A DNA stretch of 64,000 nucleotides from the NCBI RefSeq assembly GCF_016545825.1, contig NC_052622.1, positions 44,663,263 through 44,727,262 of the forward strand, given 5' to 3'. Below the pieces are notes generated by a model. It was not told where the DNA came from, ran no database searches, and saw only the letters and a list, made by a program, of their open reading frames with translations. The DNA is from Eucalyptus grandis. Taxonomy: Eukaryota > Streptophyta > Magnoliopsida > Myrtales > Myrtaceae. Of the stretch, positions 46,451 to 63,200 are shown piece by piece (positions within the stretch are counted from its first letter, which is position 1; each line of letters begins with the position of its first letter). The translations under genes and the position numbers were made by a program.

Positions 46451-46961
46451 GCCCTTTTTGCACTAAGTTAAATAAACTCGTGCTGGAATTTGATTCCCAA
46501 TCTTTGTCGTAACTATGATATGAATGACTAATGTCCAGTATCAGTCACCCAAAAAAGCTAGTGAAAAAATTATTGCTCAAAACAAGAAAGTTTTCCACGG
46601 TCAACTCTCTGTCCATGGGAGGGAAGGCTAATCATGATGCAAGCAACTCATGAACAAAATAAACGGTAAGTGGCAAAAGATTCACGAGAACTTAGCGTTT
46701 GCAGAAGAAATTAACACTGGAAATATTACCGTCCTGAATGCGTGATCCTCCCAACCGATCAAAAGCTAACTTTTTAAGCATCATCTCTGATGGTTTTTTA
46801 GACAATATTTAGTTTTCCAGGTGTTTGAAAGGGAAAATGTCAGTAAAAAGACTTGCATCGACCAAGAGGGGTAACATAATATGAGGAAAAAAAATCCCCA
46901 TGCACATGAAAGGGAGAAAATCTGAAAAAGCAAATGCTATATTGAAATATGCAGTCGATCA

Positions 46962-49132
46962 TCATCCAAGATCCGACAATCCATTGGACTGCAAGCCACT
47001 GCCACCATAGTATTGCTTCGTAGTTTCCCGTGAAAATTCAGCAAAAGTCATCCCATCTTTCAATCGTGAGAAAAGGGGAGGGACTGTTTTCTGGATTTCA
47101 TCAATCAGTTTCATCCTGTTTTGCTCAGCAAGACAAGTGCTATCAGTAGCTACTTCAGGGTATGACAGTAACTGATCCATCGGATAATCAGATAGAGAGA
47201 AAGTTTTACTCCATACAGGCTGCAAGAAAACAACAAAAGTTTCTCTGCTCACATTATCAACTTTTGGTGGTCTGCACACACAGTGAAGGGTTGAGCGTAG
47301 CTTCCCCCTGGACAAGACATCGGCTGCTTCCCCCACTTGAATAATGAAACTTTCAGGAGATGTCTTCACCATAAAGACATTATTTCTAATGGGATTGAGA
47401 ATTTGCAAGTATGTCAGACCATCCGGGCAAGGAGACTCTTTAACACTGGCTGCCGAAGTTTCAAGATTGGAATTTGGCTCTGGCGGACGAGCAGGTGAAA
47501 GAAACATAGGAGCTGTTAGAACAGTGAAAATGCCATAGTCATAATGCCACTGCTGCCATAGAGTGGAATTGGACCCACAAGACCTGGCTTCACCGCCAAT
47601 TGTCTTCTTCTGAGGAATTAGTCGTGGTTCTCTTCCATTACAGAAAGCATGTTCATCTACCTTCTTTTGTTTAGCAATTCCTCGCTTGGATCTGAATCTT
47701 CTCCCATCCTGTTCAAGAACAAGGTTCTCTGCCCTTGAATGGTAGTGAATAAGACGCCCCTTAGCAGAGCACGATTCCACTAAGCTTTGTTCTAACTCAT
47801 GGCCACCAATGGCCTCATCACATATTCGTGCAAGACCCAGCCCAAGTTCCATCATCAAGGAACCTAGCTTCTTGAAAACAAACCCAAGATGATCAAACTC
47901 TTTGTCCTGAAATTCCATTGTAACATTCATGTTAATATTGTCCATCTTTGAATCTAAACTATTTATGTTGCTACTTGCTTCGCTTTGAGCAAGCTCCACA
48001 CCTTGTGCGTATCTCAATTGCATAGCAAAAGAGGAGACATTCCTATGGGGATCCTTCATGGGAACATCAGTCCCCAGCTGATGAACCTGATATACAAAAC
48101 AAGAGAATCAGATACCCAAACCCAAAAGGAAAAGATAAACAACTACATAAGAGATAACAAATACCAAGGTTCTTATCACGAGAAGGAATATGCACGAACA
48201 ACACAGTACACAACATTGAGCATTTGGACTAAAGATAAAGCTCAACCAAACTTTCTGATAACAAATTCTATGTCATCATTGACCTTTGAAGTTTCGGAAG
48301 CTGATCCCTGTCCTCCCACTCGCTAAACTCATTCCTTCCACTCTCCTTCCCAACTTGAACATTTTCATTTCCACCTGATTTTTCCTGATCTCTATGTTCT
48401 AGCAACCTAATCAAGATGCCAATATATCCTACAGGTTATATCCATGATCAATAAAATACAAATTCGCACAAGTTGCACTTGCACCGATTCGAGCGTATTT
48501 CATACAATGTCTCCACTTCAGCTCCTCCAACACACCACAGAAGCATCCGCAATGCTGACAAATTGCCAACCAAACAGGGCGAGAGACAAAGCAACACACA
48601 GTCATTTCCGAACCCACATAAGTCATTAAGTATATCATGCGTACGGCACGAGATGATAAGCTCGCCAACAATCCAATCTCAAGTCTACAAACTACCATTT
48701 CCGGCCGGCCTAACTTTTCCATTCTCTTCATCGAATACGAGTTGCGGAATTGGCGCCAGATAATCACCAACCACTGCCGCGCAAGTACATATTCCTAGAA
48801 ACAAAAGGAAGGCCAGTGATCGGCGAGGATACCTGGAGAACGCGCCGGCGACGCTCGGGATCGAGGAGAGCGAGGCGGCGAGCGAGGGGAAGGAGCTCCC
48901 GGCGGAGAGCGGGAGCCTCGGGGACGTCCCTCACGCACAGCAAGCCGGGGCCGCCGGGGCCGAGAGCCTCCATCACGCTCCCCCTGATCGTGTCGAGCCG
49001 CCTGAGCTCCGCCTCCGGCGAGGAAGAAGGCGGCGGCGTACGGCGGCGAGGCGACGACAGGAGGACGAGGTCGGAGTAGGAGAGCTCGTAGGGCTGCATC
49101 ACCGTCGCCGGCGCTGCTTCCGCTCGCTCCAT
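46962..49132 (-). CDS. 2-oxoglutarate/Fe(II) oxygenase-like protein, uncharacterised
   Basis: Two exons, 48833-49132 and 46962-48086, join in phase 0 to give 474 residues; the intron is 746 bp. It belongs to the plant branch of isopenicillin N synthase-like oxygenases with no assigned substrate. The core of the fold shows H281 and D283 in WHYDYGIFTVL, the distal H368 in LRSTLHCV, and R381 in VSRETFVVFLQP at the 2-oxoglutarate position. All metal and cosubstrate ligands are therefore present and an active enzyme is expected. The N-terminal exon is GC-rich and Arg/Pro-rich (MERAEAAPATVMQPYELSYS start). Substrate and location are unknown. No signal peptide is evident. It converges with array copy 5. 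Confidence 0.9.
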
Positions 49133-50289
49133 CGCGTTCGTACGTATCTCGCCGCCCCCTGCCGGAGATACTGAAGTGACGACCGGGAAGCGATTCCGGC
49201 GGAGGGCGCGTTGCGAACTTTGGGTCTCTGGACGCCTCTGCTAATATTTATTTTCAATTTTCTTATTCTAGAAATTAATGAGTATCCAAAACCCTTCAAA
49301 TTTAAAGGAAAAAATGTTAAAAGTCTCCAAACTCGAAGCAAAAATCTACTTGAAATCACTTTCTCGCATCATTTAAAATTTGATGTGACATGTAACAATC
49401 GACAGATATACACTTTCATAATATTAATCCACCTTAATCAAAATTAATAAAAAGTAAATATGTCATAAATATATCAAAACAGAAAATATACCAATTAAGA
49501 ATTATTGCTGATTAAAAATTAAATTTAAGTAAATTTGTAATATATATATCGGGTTTTTCATAATATTAATCCATTTTTATATCATTTTTATGACCATTTT
49601 TACGATTTTATGCCCGATCAGAGAAAAAAATCCAAAATAAAACGCACTAAAATTAAATCATACATTGATGGATCGACACAGAATTTAATAGGAAATATGC
49701 CATTGCTCATGGTGGGACCACAAAATTAGAGATGTAGCAAAGATTTGAAACCGAAACAAAGATTTTCTCCATGGACCTTTACGTGAATCTTCATGTACCA
49801 TCTGGTTCTTTTAAAAAAATTCAGGAATCATGATGAGTCGCCACCATGATCGACTCACAAAGTCACAAAGCATGAACACAGTAGATCTCTGCATAGACAC
49901 CGATGCTTGACGATTATTCAAGCTCCAAATCACGATTTACTAAATAGAATCGCTTCCGGGAAGATATCAACCCTTAGACGGATGAAGTTTAAGATCACCC
50001 CCTTGATACATGGCCAGCAGTCTAGCATGACTGAACCTTCCATCTAGGAATGTCAAAGGCAATCCAAGAACATCACATTCAATGGATACAGATATCCAAA
50101 TACATCAAGATTCAAGAACCCACATCAACAAGACCACCCGAAGTAAGTTCCCAGCACATACCGGCAAATTTCTATTTCTCCACACTCCATACATACCGCA
50201 TACTACCTCATAATCTAAGACATGTAAACTTAAAGACGCCAAAGAGGTCATGTACAAGTATATATTACCATTCACTCAAAACCAGCAGC
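49133..50289. other. Oxygenase promoter and NEK 3' flank
   Basis: The promoter of the oxygenase gene (minus strand) lies at the left and the 3'-UTR of the kinase gene at the right. The stretch 49240-49700 is very AT-rich. No gene or repeat is recognised. Confidence 0.5.
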
Positions 50290-55469
<5,180 letters not shown>

Positions 55470-56999
55470 TTGTCCTGTTCCTTTCCTCTTCCGTATTTAC
55501 TTGGAGATTCTTGAAAACGACGGCGGTGCACGGGCGGGTGAGGGCAGCATTCGGTAGGAAAGTAGGGCCGTCTCCGTATCCGGCCCCCCCCTGCCGGAAA
55601 ACGCGCTGCAGATTCTTGGCCTAAGAGCACATATATTTTAAAATATAATCAGATTCGATCGGATCGGATTGAATTGACAGAATGTCATTTTAGAAAAATC
55701 AAAAACATACTTAAAATTTCACTCTTTCATAATTCAAGCTCTATTTGTTTCATTAAAAACATATTTATCGGTAATAATTTATCTCTAATAATTTGATGAA
55801 TTATGAAAATATTTTTTTATTCATTTTTTTAAGTAATTCAAGTAATTATTTTTAGAAAAAAGTTTTGAACCATTCATTTTATATGAAAAATGAATGCAAT
55901 CATAAATATCTTTCATATTTCGGGAAAAAATCACAAGGGGAAAGCACAAAATTACCTCTCCCTTTGGAAAATCCTCAAACCTTCCATTGGAACTACATCT
56001 GTCACGACCAGCCACTACTACGTCTGCCATGCCTAGCCGCTTTCCGCTAGTTTCCCACCTCAACACCGTCGTCCGCCTTCTCCATCACCGGCTGCGGTGC
56101 CACCGACCGCCACATTCTCCCCTCCCTTACTCTCCTCTCTCTCTCTCTCTAATATGTGTCTTCTCCCTCACCATATCCCCTGCACTCTCTACATGACCCT
56201 CTCTCTCTCTATCTCTACTTTATAGGGAGGTTGTCACCCAGTATTTGAGCCACCATGTACAGTGTTACGCAAAATGAACAATCAATAATCAACAGTAACT
56301 ATAAGAAAAAATTGAAATAAGGGCTTGAAGTGCTCTTATTTTTTTTTAAATAAGAGCCTAAAGTAGACCTAACTTCAAATAAAGGTTTAAAGTAATCATA
56401 AAATCTCAAAGAAGATACATAGGTCTTTGCTTATGGGATATTCCAAAAAAATACACAATCACGTTGTTCACGCCAAAAATGTTCAAAGGGGTGTAGTCGA
56501 TAGCCTAGTCAACGGGAGTTTGCTTGAATGACAAAACAAACCGGAAATGGCCATGTGTTGATGATTATCGGTCAGTAAAGTGTAACTAGTCGACAAAAAT
56601 ATCCAATTTTGACCGATCGAGATGTCATTGAGCTAAGTGCTAGGATGAAGAAGTCGATAAATTTAGTTAATGGAAGGACACCATTAAGGAAGTAAAGCCC
56701 ACGCAACGGTCGAAGTACCAGAAGTGAGGATCCCAGAAGTCGTGACCATTTGTAAATAAGTATTGCTGAATCATAGGAGCTATGTAGAAAGTTTTTAGTT
56801 CTTACTAACCGTTAAATAAAAAGTACAAATATCCAAGTTGTATTCTTTGCAATGCGTCGATCTATCCAAAAACCCCCGTTATACATCTTTACTTTCAATT
56901 TATTTTTGCATTTGCAGTAGTTTTACATGACTAATGATGATTCTTCCTGGAATCAGTATCTTTTGATTCGTCAAAAGCACTAAAAAAGTTATAAGCTTA
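55470..56999. other. Intergenic DNA
   Basis: AT-rich sequence with a CT run near 56134-56150 and weak tandem words around 56310-56400 (TTAAATAAGAGCCTAAAGT-type) that recall the repeat at 39655-39822. No gene recognised. Confidence 0.5.
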
Positions 57000-57607
57000 T
57001 TGCATTGGTATTAATAAAATCCTAAATTTTTTATTGAGCTAATTCAGTTATAACTATTTTGACATTTGTATCATCCAGTTAATTTATATCGAAAATCACC
57101 GACGTGAACACCAATCATTTTATGCAAACGGACGACACTAACATGGACATATTTTTAGTAATTTTTTTCATTTTTCAATTTCTTTCTTTCCTTTCCCTTT
57201 TATTTTTGTCAATCGCCAGCCACTAGCCACAAGTCATAGCCACTTGATTGAGGATCGACCTCATTAGATCTAATAAGGAGGGCCTCTCCTATGCGCAACT
57301 TGGCTAGGTCAACCCTTGTGGCTAGCGAGGTAGGCGAGCTAAGTGATTGGCCACCTACAAAGAGAAAAGGGAAAAATTGAATTTTTTTTTTATTAAAAAT
57401 GCCTATATCAACAATACCAATGTCAAACCACTGGCCACGGTAGCTCCGCTAAATAAGGCCCTACTGATCCTCAGCCCAGAGGTGAAGGCTTCAAAACTAA
57501 AGGAAGGCGCTAGGTGTATTAAGTGTAACTCATGGATGATGGGTCCTCCTGCTTAAGTGTCACTTTTGCAGGGGTTTACGACGCGGTTATCATTGTACCA
57601 TGCCTTC

Positions 57608-57639
<32 letters not shown>

Positions 57640-57790
57640 AATACGAATGTCACATAAGATGGTCGATGTCAATGTCAATAATGCGCAGCTTAAATTGATC
57701 AAATAGACTAAATTGGTATTAATATGAAAAATTTTAAGATTAAATTAATCTAATTAAAAAGTTGGTATCAATTTGATAAGTTTAAAACTT
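57000..57790. mobile_element. MITE-like element hosting a nested retroposon
   Basis: The left arm (about 57000-57160) and the reversed right arm (about 57640-57790) share the order of motifs seen in the element at 27103-27977, for example AAATTGATCAAATAGACTAAA on the right against TAATTCAGTTATAAC-type words on the left. No transposase frame. The central part is interrupted by the insertion at 57426-57636. Ends approximate. Confidence 0.5.
57426..57636 (+). mobile_element. Poly(A)-tailed retroposon with 16-bp target duplication
   Basis: About 183 bp of non-repetitive sequence ends in an A run reaching 57638. The flanks AACAATACCAATGTCA (57410-57425) and AACAATACGAATGTCA (57637-57652) are a direct repeat with one mismatch. 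This is the signature of LINE-machinery retroposition. The body has no clear tRNA box A/B and was not identified. Confidence 0.8.
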
Positions 57791-60235
57791 TTTTTAATCA
57801 ATAAAGAACTACCGTTCACAACCTTTGCCCATTCGCATCAGCCAAATCCACGTTTCGAAGGCATTTCCTAGACTTTTTAGCGAAACACGCGGAAGTTAGG
57901 GTCCAAACCCAAAAGTGGGAAGAACCAACGCTAACTACCCTCTTCAATAATGGCGTGCGTGCACAATTTCGCCTTTTTTTATTGCAAAAAAGGATGCGCC
58001 CATTTTGTCCTAACGATTCCCTTCGGGGGCTTTGACAAGCATTAATGGGCCATTCACCAGATGCCCCCAGAGCAAAAGTCGCAATCCAATCACCGTCGTG
58101 ATCATAATCATATCGGCATGGCACAACGATCGCAACTCCCTACCAACTCCCCCACATAAATCTATTTCCAATCATCCCTAAATAATTGGGGCATGTGACC
58201 CTATGATCAATTGAAAATTTCCCTTAATGGTGGCCTTAATTAGTTCATCCATGCACATCCAATCCTTATCTACACTCAATTTTATTGTAAAGCAGATTGG
58301 ACAGTGGAGGGTCCATTGAGGTGAGCATCATTTGCCTAATCTTCCAAAGAACGAAGCTGCTTTAACCGGTACAATTCCGAGTTTCAATTAGCTGCTATCC
58401 ACCCGTCCATCAATCAAAAGCTTCGCCACCAATCATACAAGTACTAATTGCAATATTTTAAGCAATCGCAAAAAGGAACCTAATTAGATAAAGAAAGGGC
58501 GAGGAAAATTATGATGTCAAGTCTTCAACATGAAGTCAAGTACTTGAGAAATTTTGTGAACATGAATTTCATAACCTCAACAATACTATTTTGATTGATT
58601 TGTTTATTGGATACCCATATGGAAAACAAGAAGGGAATGTTGAATTATCCGATAAATTATTTATTAATTTAGTTTCATTATGATGCTAAATCAATTTGAT
58701 TTTGAAAGAGATTTGGACATTTAATTTATGACTTGCATTTCGATTTGACAACTTCCTTTCATGAAATTTGATGGGTTGTAATGTAATGATTGAGAACTCT
58801 CCATCATATCACTTGTCGGTGCCGATAAATGATAAAAAATACAAGGATGGTGTCTATAGAAAATGTATTGAACTCGTACTATTCAAACAAAATTGTATCC
58901 CTAATGTTGGCTGAGTGCATATGCCAAATTAAAAATAAAATAAAATAAAATAAAAGGTCAAATAGATAGTTCCAGTACTTCGAAATTTAAAAAAAAAAGA
59001 AGAGAAAACTCAAAACATTTGTATCTGTACATTTAAATACGCCCTTATTTATATTATTTAAATTACATGTTATTAGGAATTAGTTATTTATCATTTTATT
59101 GTACATATATATCCTTTTCGGTTGACATTCACTCATGATTGCTCGGCCAAGGAGACGAGCACAATTCGCGCATAGCCATCTCGAATTTGAACTTGGTCAT
59201 TGAGGAATTGAACTAAACTTTCATCTAAAAGATATGGCACTGAGGATATTCATGTTCTAAAATAAAAATAAAAACAGACAACTATGCTTTCAAACTCCTC
59301 TTTCCCAATTTTCCTATCATATATGTCCATTTTCATATGCAATCTCAATATGCGGTGCTACATCTTCACATAGTTATTGACATGCTATTCGATTCATGTC
59401 GTAAGCGAATCTCTAAACAACCGTCGTGTGTTGTGTAATTGCAGCAAGCCTCGTGTGGACAGACTTGCTCATTGCGGGCATCTTGATAAGCTTGAAGTTA
59501 CACGCCCTGACCTTGGACATGCGGTCGAGGATGGTGCGGAGGAATTTCCTATTTCTCCTTTTGGCTCAGGAAGAAGCTTGGATAGTGTAGATTCAATCAT
59601 AAGAGAGGTGTATAAATTAAGGACATCACAATTTGACCAGTTATGAGATTTTCTTCACTGGTTTCAAATTCAAACTAGCAAGTTGAACTAAATTGATACC
59701 ACATAGAAAGCACTTGATTGATAATCCTATTTCAGATCAACACAACCAAGCAAGAATCAGCTCAAGCTTTTTGTTCAATGCACAATCCTTCAGGTCTTAC
59801 GATGACGTGATGCGCCGAATAAACCGGGAGGACTCAGTTAATTCAAGGTTTCCTTTTTAAAACTCCTGTCTGACCAATCAACTCCTATAGAAGCGAAAGA
59901 TATAGTCTCCAACCATGGTCAGACCAAGTTTGGCATATTCCATTTCGACGGAGTTAAATAAACGATAATCTAGTGAGAGTATGCAACAATGAGGAAGAAA
60001 GAAATATATGCAGAGAAACACCAGAGAGTAAAACATCACAGCAAGACACAATGAAAAAAGCAGCAACATTTGGTAGGATAGGGCCTTTCATGTACAAAAA
60101 GGATCTCTACACTGAAGAGACCTAACCTCTTCTTGAAACACCAGCAAAATACGGACTTCGCAACTCTATCGTAGATAGATTATGGACAGAAACTAGTTCT
60201 AGTAAAAACCAATGACTAACTCTACAAGAAAAGGC
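57791..60235. other. Intergenic DNA with one unexplained open frame
   Basis: Mostly AT-rich, with an (AAAAT)n run near 58927-58955. The frame at about 59443-59646, preceded by a TTGCAG-type acceptor, encodes SKPRVDRLAHCGHLDKLEV and further protein-like sequence to a stop; no family was recognised. The last part is the 3' flank of the NETWORKED gene. Confidence 0.45.
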
Positions 60236-63200
60236 TCAGTCGCCTTTTGTTGGCGGCTGCATGCACGAACAAAAGGGCTTTTTCTTACCCTTCTGGTTGC
60301 TTCGGCCGTACAAATAGTCTCGCAGAAGAACACTTGTTTTCCGCTCCAGCATGCTGGTTTTCCCGCCTTTGCTTTCCTTATCCCCGTCCATCTTCAACAA
60401 AAGCAGCTGTATTTTCTGCACCTCCAACTGTAGCCGCCCGATCCTCTCACAGCCTCGCCGAGCCTGTTCGGATATCCTCCTCCTACTGATGTTCCCGCTG
60501 TTGTCCGACTCTTTAGCAGATTTTGCATCGTAGTAATAGAAACCGTCCTCAACACTCTTCGAAAGTTTTTGATTAGTCTCCAACAAGTTAGCGATCTCTT
60601 GCTCGGCTTCTTCCAGCTGAACCTTCACAACATCATATTCCGAGCTCTTCCCCCTTTTGGCCTTCTTGGTATTTTCCACCTTTTTCACCAAGTCCTCCAC
60701 GGTTATCTGCAGGTTTGTCAGCTTTTGAGCATCCGAATCTAGCCTTTCCAGTACTTTCTTCTTGTTGCCTCCTTGAGTTTGGGACCCTCCAAAACTCCCG
60801 GAGATCTCAAGTTTGTCGACTCCCAGCTCCTTCTCAAGAAGTGACTCGGTAGAAGGATTCAGGCTCCGATGTTCCCCGTGGGCTTTGACTTCATTGAAGT
60901 CACTCGGCAAGACAGTTCCCTTTTGCGCTTTCCCGATTTTGACCTCGGGGCTCCCATTCTTTTCGGTGCTTTCCCACAACTGAAGCGTTTGATCATCAGC
61001 CTCCAAAGTTCCTCTCCTGCTCAAACCTTTTGACGAGCACTCAGAGATCTGGTCGAGCATGATGTCCTTAGTCAAAAGTTCATTCTCCGCTTCAGTTATC
61101 TCAGTTTTGGGTTTTTGCAGCATCACACCATTTGCAATACCGTTGTTAAGTCCACCAGGTCCGTTATGGCTAAGTGAACTGTTTTCTTGATCCAAGCTGA
61201 TTTTGGATTTTAACCTCTCAATCTCCTCCATCGCGGCCTCTAGTTCAGACTTAGTTTGCGATTTTTCTAGGGTCGCAGCCCTCTCCATTTCCAGAAGTGC
61301 CGTTTCAATGGTCTGGATTCTCCTATGCAAATCCTGGATTTCTGATGATCCCTCTGGCACAGTGGGTGTACTATCTTCAACAGCCTCTAGACCTTTACCA
61401 ATCTCCAGGTTACCGGTCACATTGGCATCCTGAAAATAGGTAGGAAAAAAAACCATGAATGACATCAACAATCACAAATATCTAGCACAAGAAAATATTT
61501 CAAAGCTCAAAAACTCTCGACAAAACCACAAGAAGGCAGATGTATGAACTCCATTGGGATCAAAGAAACTAAGGAATGCTTGCTTAAACTTCCTAAAGAA
61601 AAATTGCATAGGATATTCACCAACAAAACAAAGGCTTTATCCCTACTAGAGGGAAAGCTCAGAGGTGCAACAAACATCCGATAGAGGAGAGGCTCCTAAG
61701 TAACCAATAGTGACAGCCTAATTGGTAGAGGTGAGAAAATGAAGAGGTCATGCTAGAAATTTTCCTCATTCCCAAGTGAATTCTGTTAAAGGTGACCTAT
61801 TAACCAATAAAAAAGCAAAGCACGTTACCATAACATCGTGATCAGCAGGTTTCTTGAGTTGTTTTGACAGACCGGCAAGACTCTCCAAAGAAGATACAGA
61901 ATTCCTCAAGTAACCAATATCTGACATACAACCAGAAAGCTTAGCATTTAGCCCTTCATTTTCCCCTTCCAGAGTGGAGACCCTATCCTTTAGCTGTTCA
62001 ATCTCTGCAGATTTTGATTCACTTAAACTCCGGTAAGCCTCACTGAGTTCACAGATTTTCTCTTCAAGCAATGCCTCTCGCACATCCGAAAAGATTAGCT
62101 CGCCTAGAAGTGCCATCGATTTGTCCTCCCACTGTACAATTTCATCCCTTTGCTTTTGCAGTTCAAGACTTAGGCTCTGTTCCCTGACTTTATAATTGTC
62201 GTGCTCTTTCTGTAACTTGGAGAAATCCATCTCCAACTGCTGTTTTGATTCACACAGAATTTCGGCTTCCTTGCTTTGATGATCACAGTCTTGAGAGAGC
62301 TTGAGAATCTGCCGCAGACGATCTTCTCCCGTCGCCTGAACTTCAGCATATTCAGTCTTCAGATGGTCCAACTCATTTTGTAACCCTGTTTTCTCGGAGG
62401 CAACTGCATTTACCATCTGTTCTGCTTCCAGAAGCTTGTTTTCTGTCAGGCACAACATCTCCTTTTTACTTTCTATCTCGTCATTCAGACGGTCCTTGAC
62501 CGATCGAACAGATGTCAGCTCCTTCTCCAAAATCTCCACCAATAGCTCAGATTGCAACTTATCTGTTTGCATTTTCTCCAACATCTCCTTTTTACTTTCT
62601 ATCTCGTCATTCAGACGGTCATTGACCGATCGAACAGATGTCTGCTCCTTCTCCAAAATCTCCACCAATAGCTCAGATTGCAACTTATCTGTTTGCATTT
62701 TCTCCAAATTGTGCTCCACAAGTTCTAGCTTCTCCTTCAGTTCCATGTTGACCAAGTGAAGTTTTGACAACGCTTTATTCAATTCCTTCAGTTCTGAAAA
62801 CTTTTGAAGGACAATACTCTTGTAAACGAGACAAGTGGTAGCTTCACTTATGGTTTGGTCAGAAATAATGCTATTTTCCTCTTCCAGTTTACGTGTTTCT
62901 CCACTCAAGTGTGAGACTTGATCAATCAAAGATCTTCTCTCGCCATGCACTGTGTGGTTATCTTCCTTTAGACATTGGAAAGCCCCTCGCACATCTGACA
63001 GCTGTACATGCAAAACCTTCATTTCAGTTTTCAGCACTTCCTCTCTGCAGAGTCCCTCTAACACCTTCAGTACCAGATCTTCGCTAAATTCTGTCAGTTC
63101 TTGGGTCTCCCTGTGCAATGAAAGGAATTGCTCAGACTGAACCCTGTGCTCGTCATCAAGGCTAGTCATCTTAGCCACAAGATTAGCCACCTCCAGCTCC

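Larger units (their letters stand above)
22740..46930 (+). repeat. Tandem array of five small-gene units
   Basis: Start codons lie at 25211, 28781, 31356, 42399 and 46010. The coding sequence and the roughly 400 bp upstream are homologous in all five units. The distal 5' flank is shared in blocks, though unit 5 lacks about 1 kb of it. The 3' flank of about 500 bp is shared by units 1, 2, 3 and 5, but not by unit 4. The spacing of 3,570 bp between units 1 and 2 and 2,575 bp between units 2 and 3 differs mainly because of an ~870-bp insertion in unit 2. The 11-kb gap between units 3 and 4 is caused by a nested retrotransposon complex. Arrangement seen directly; timing is inference. Confidence 0.9.
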
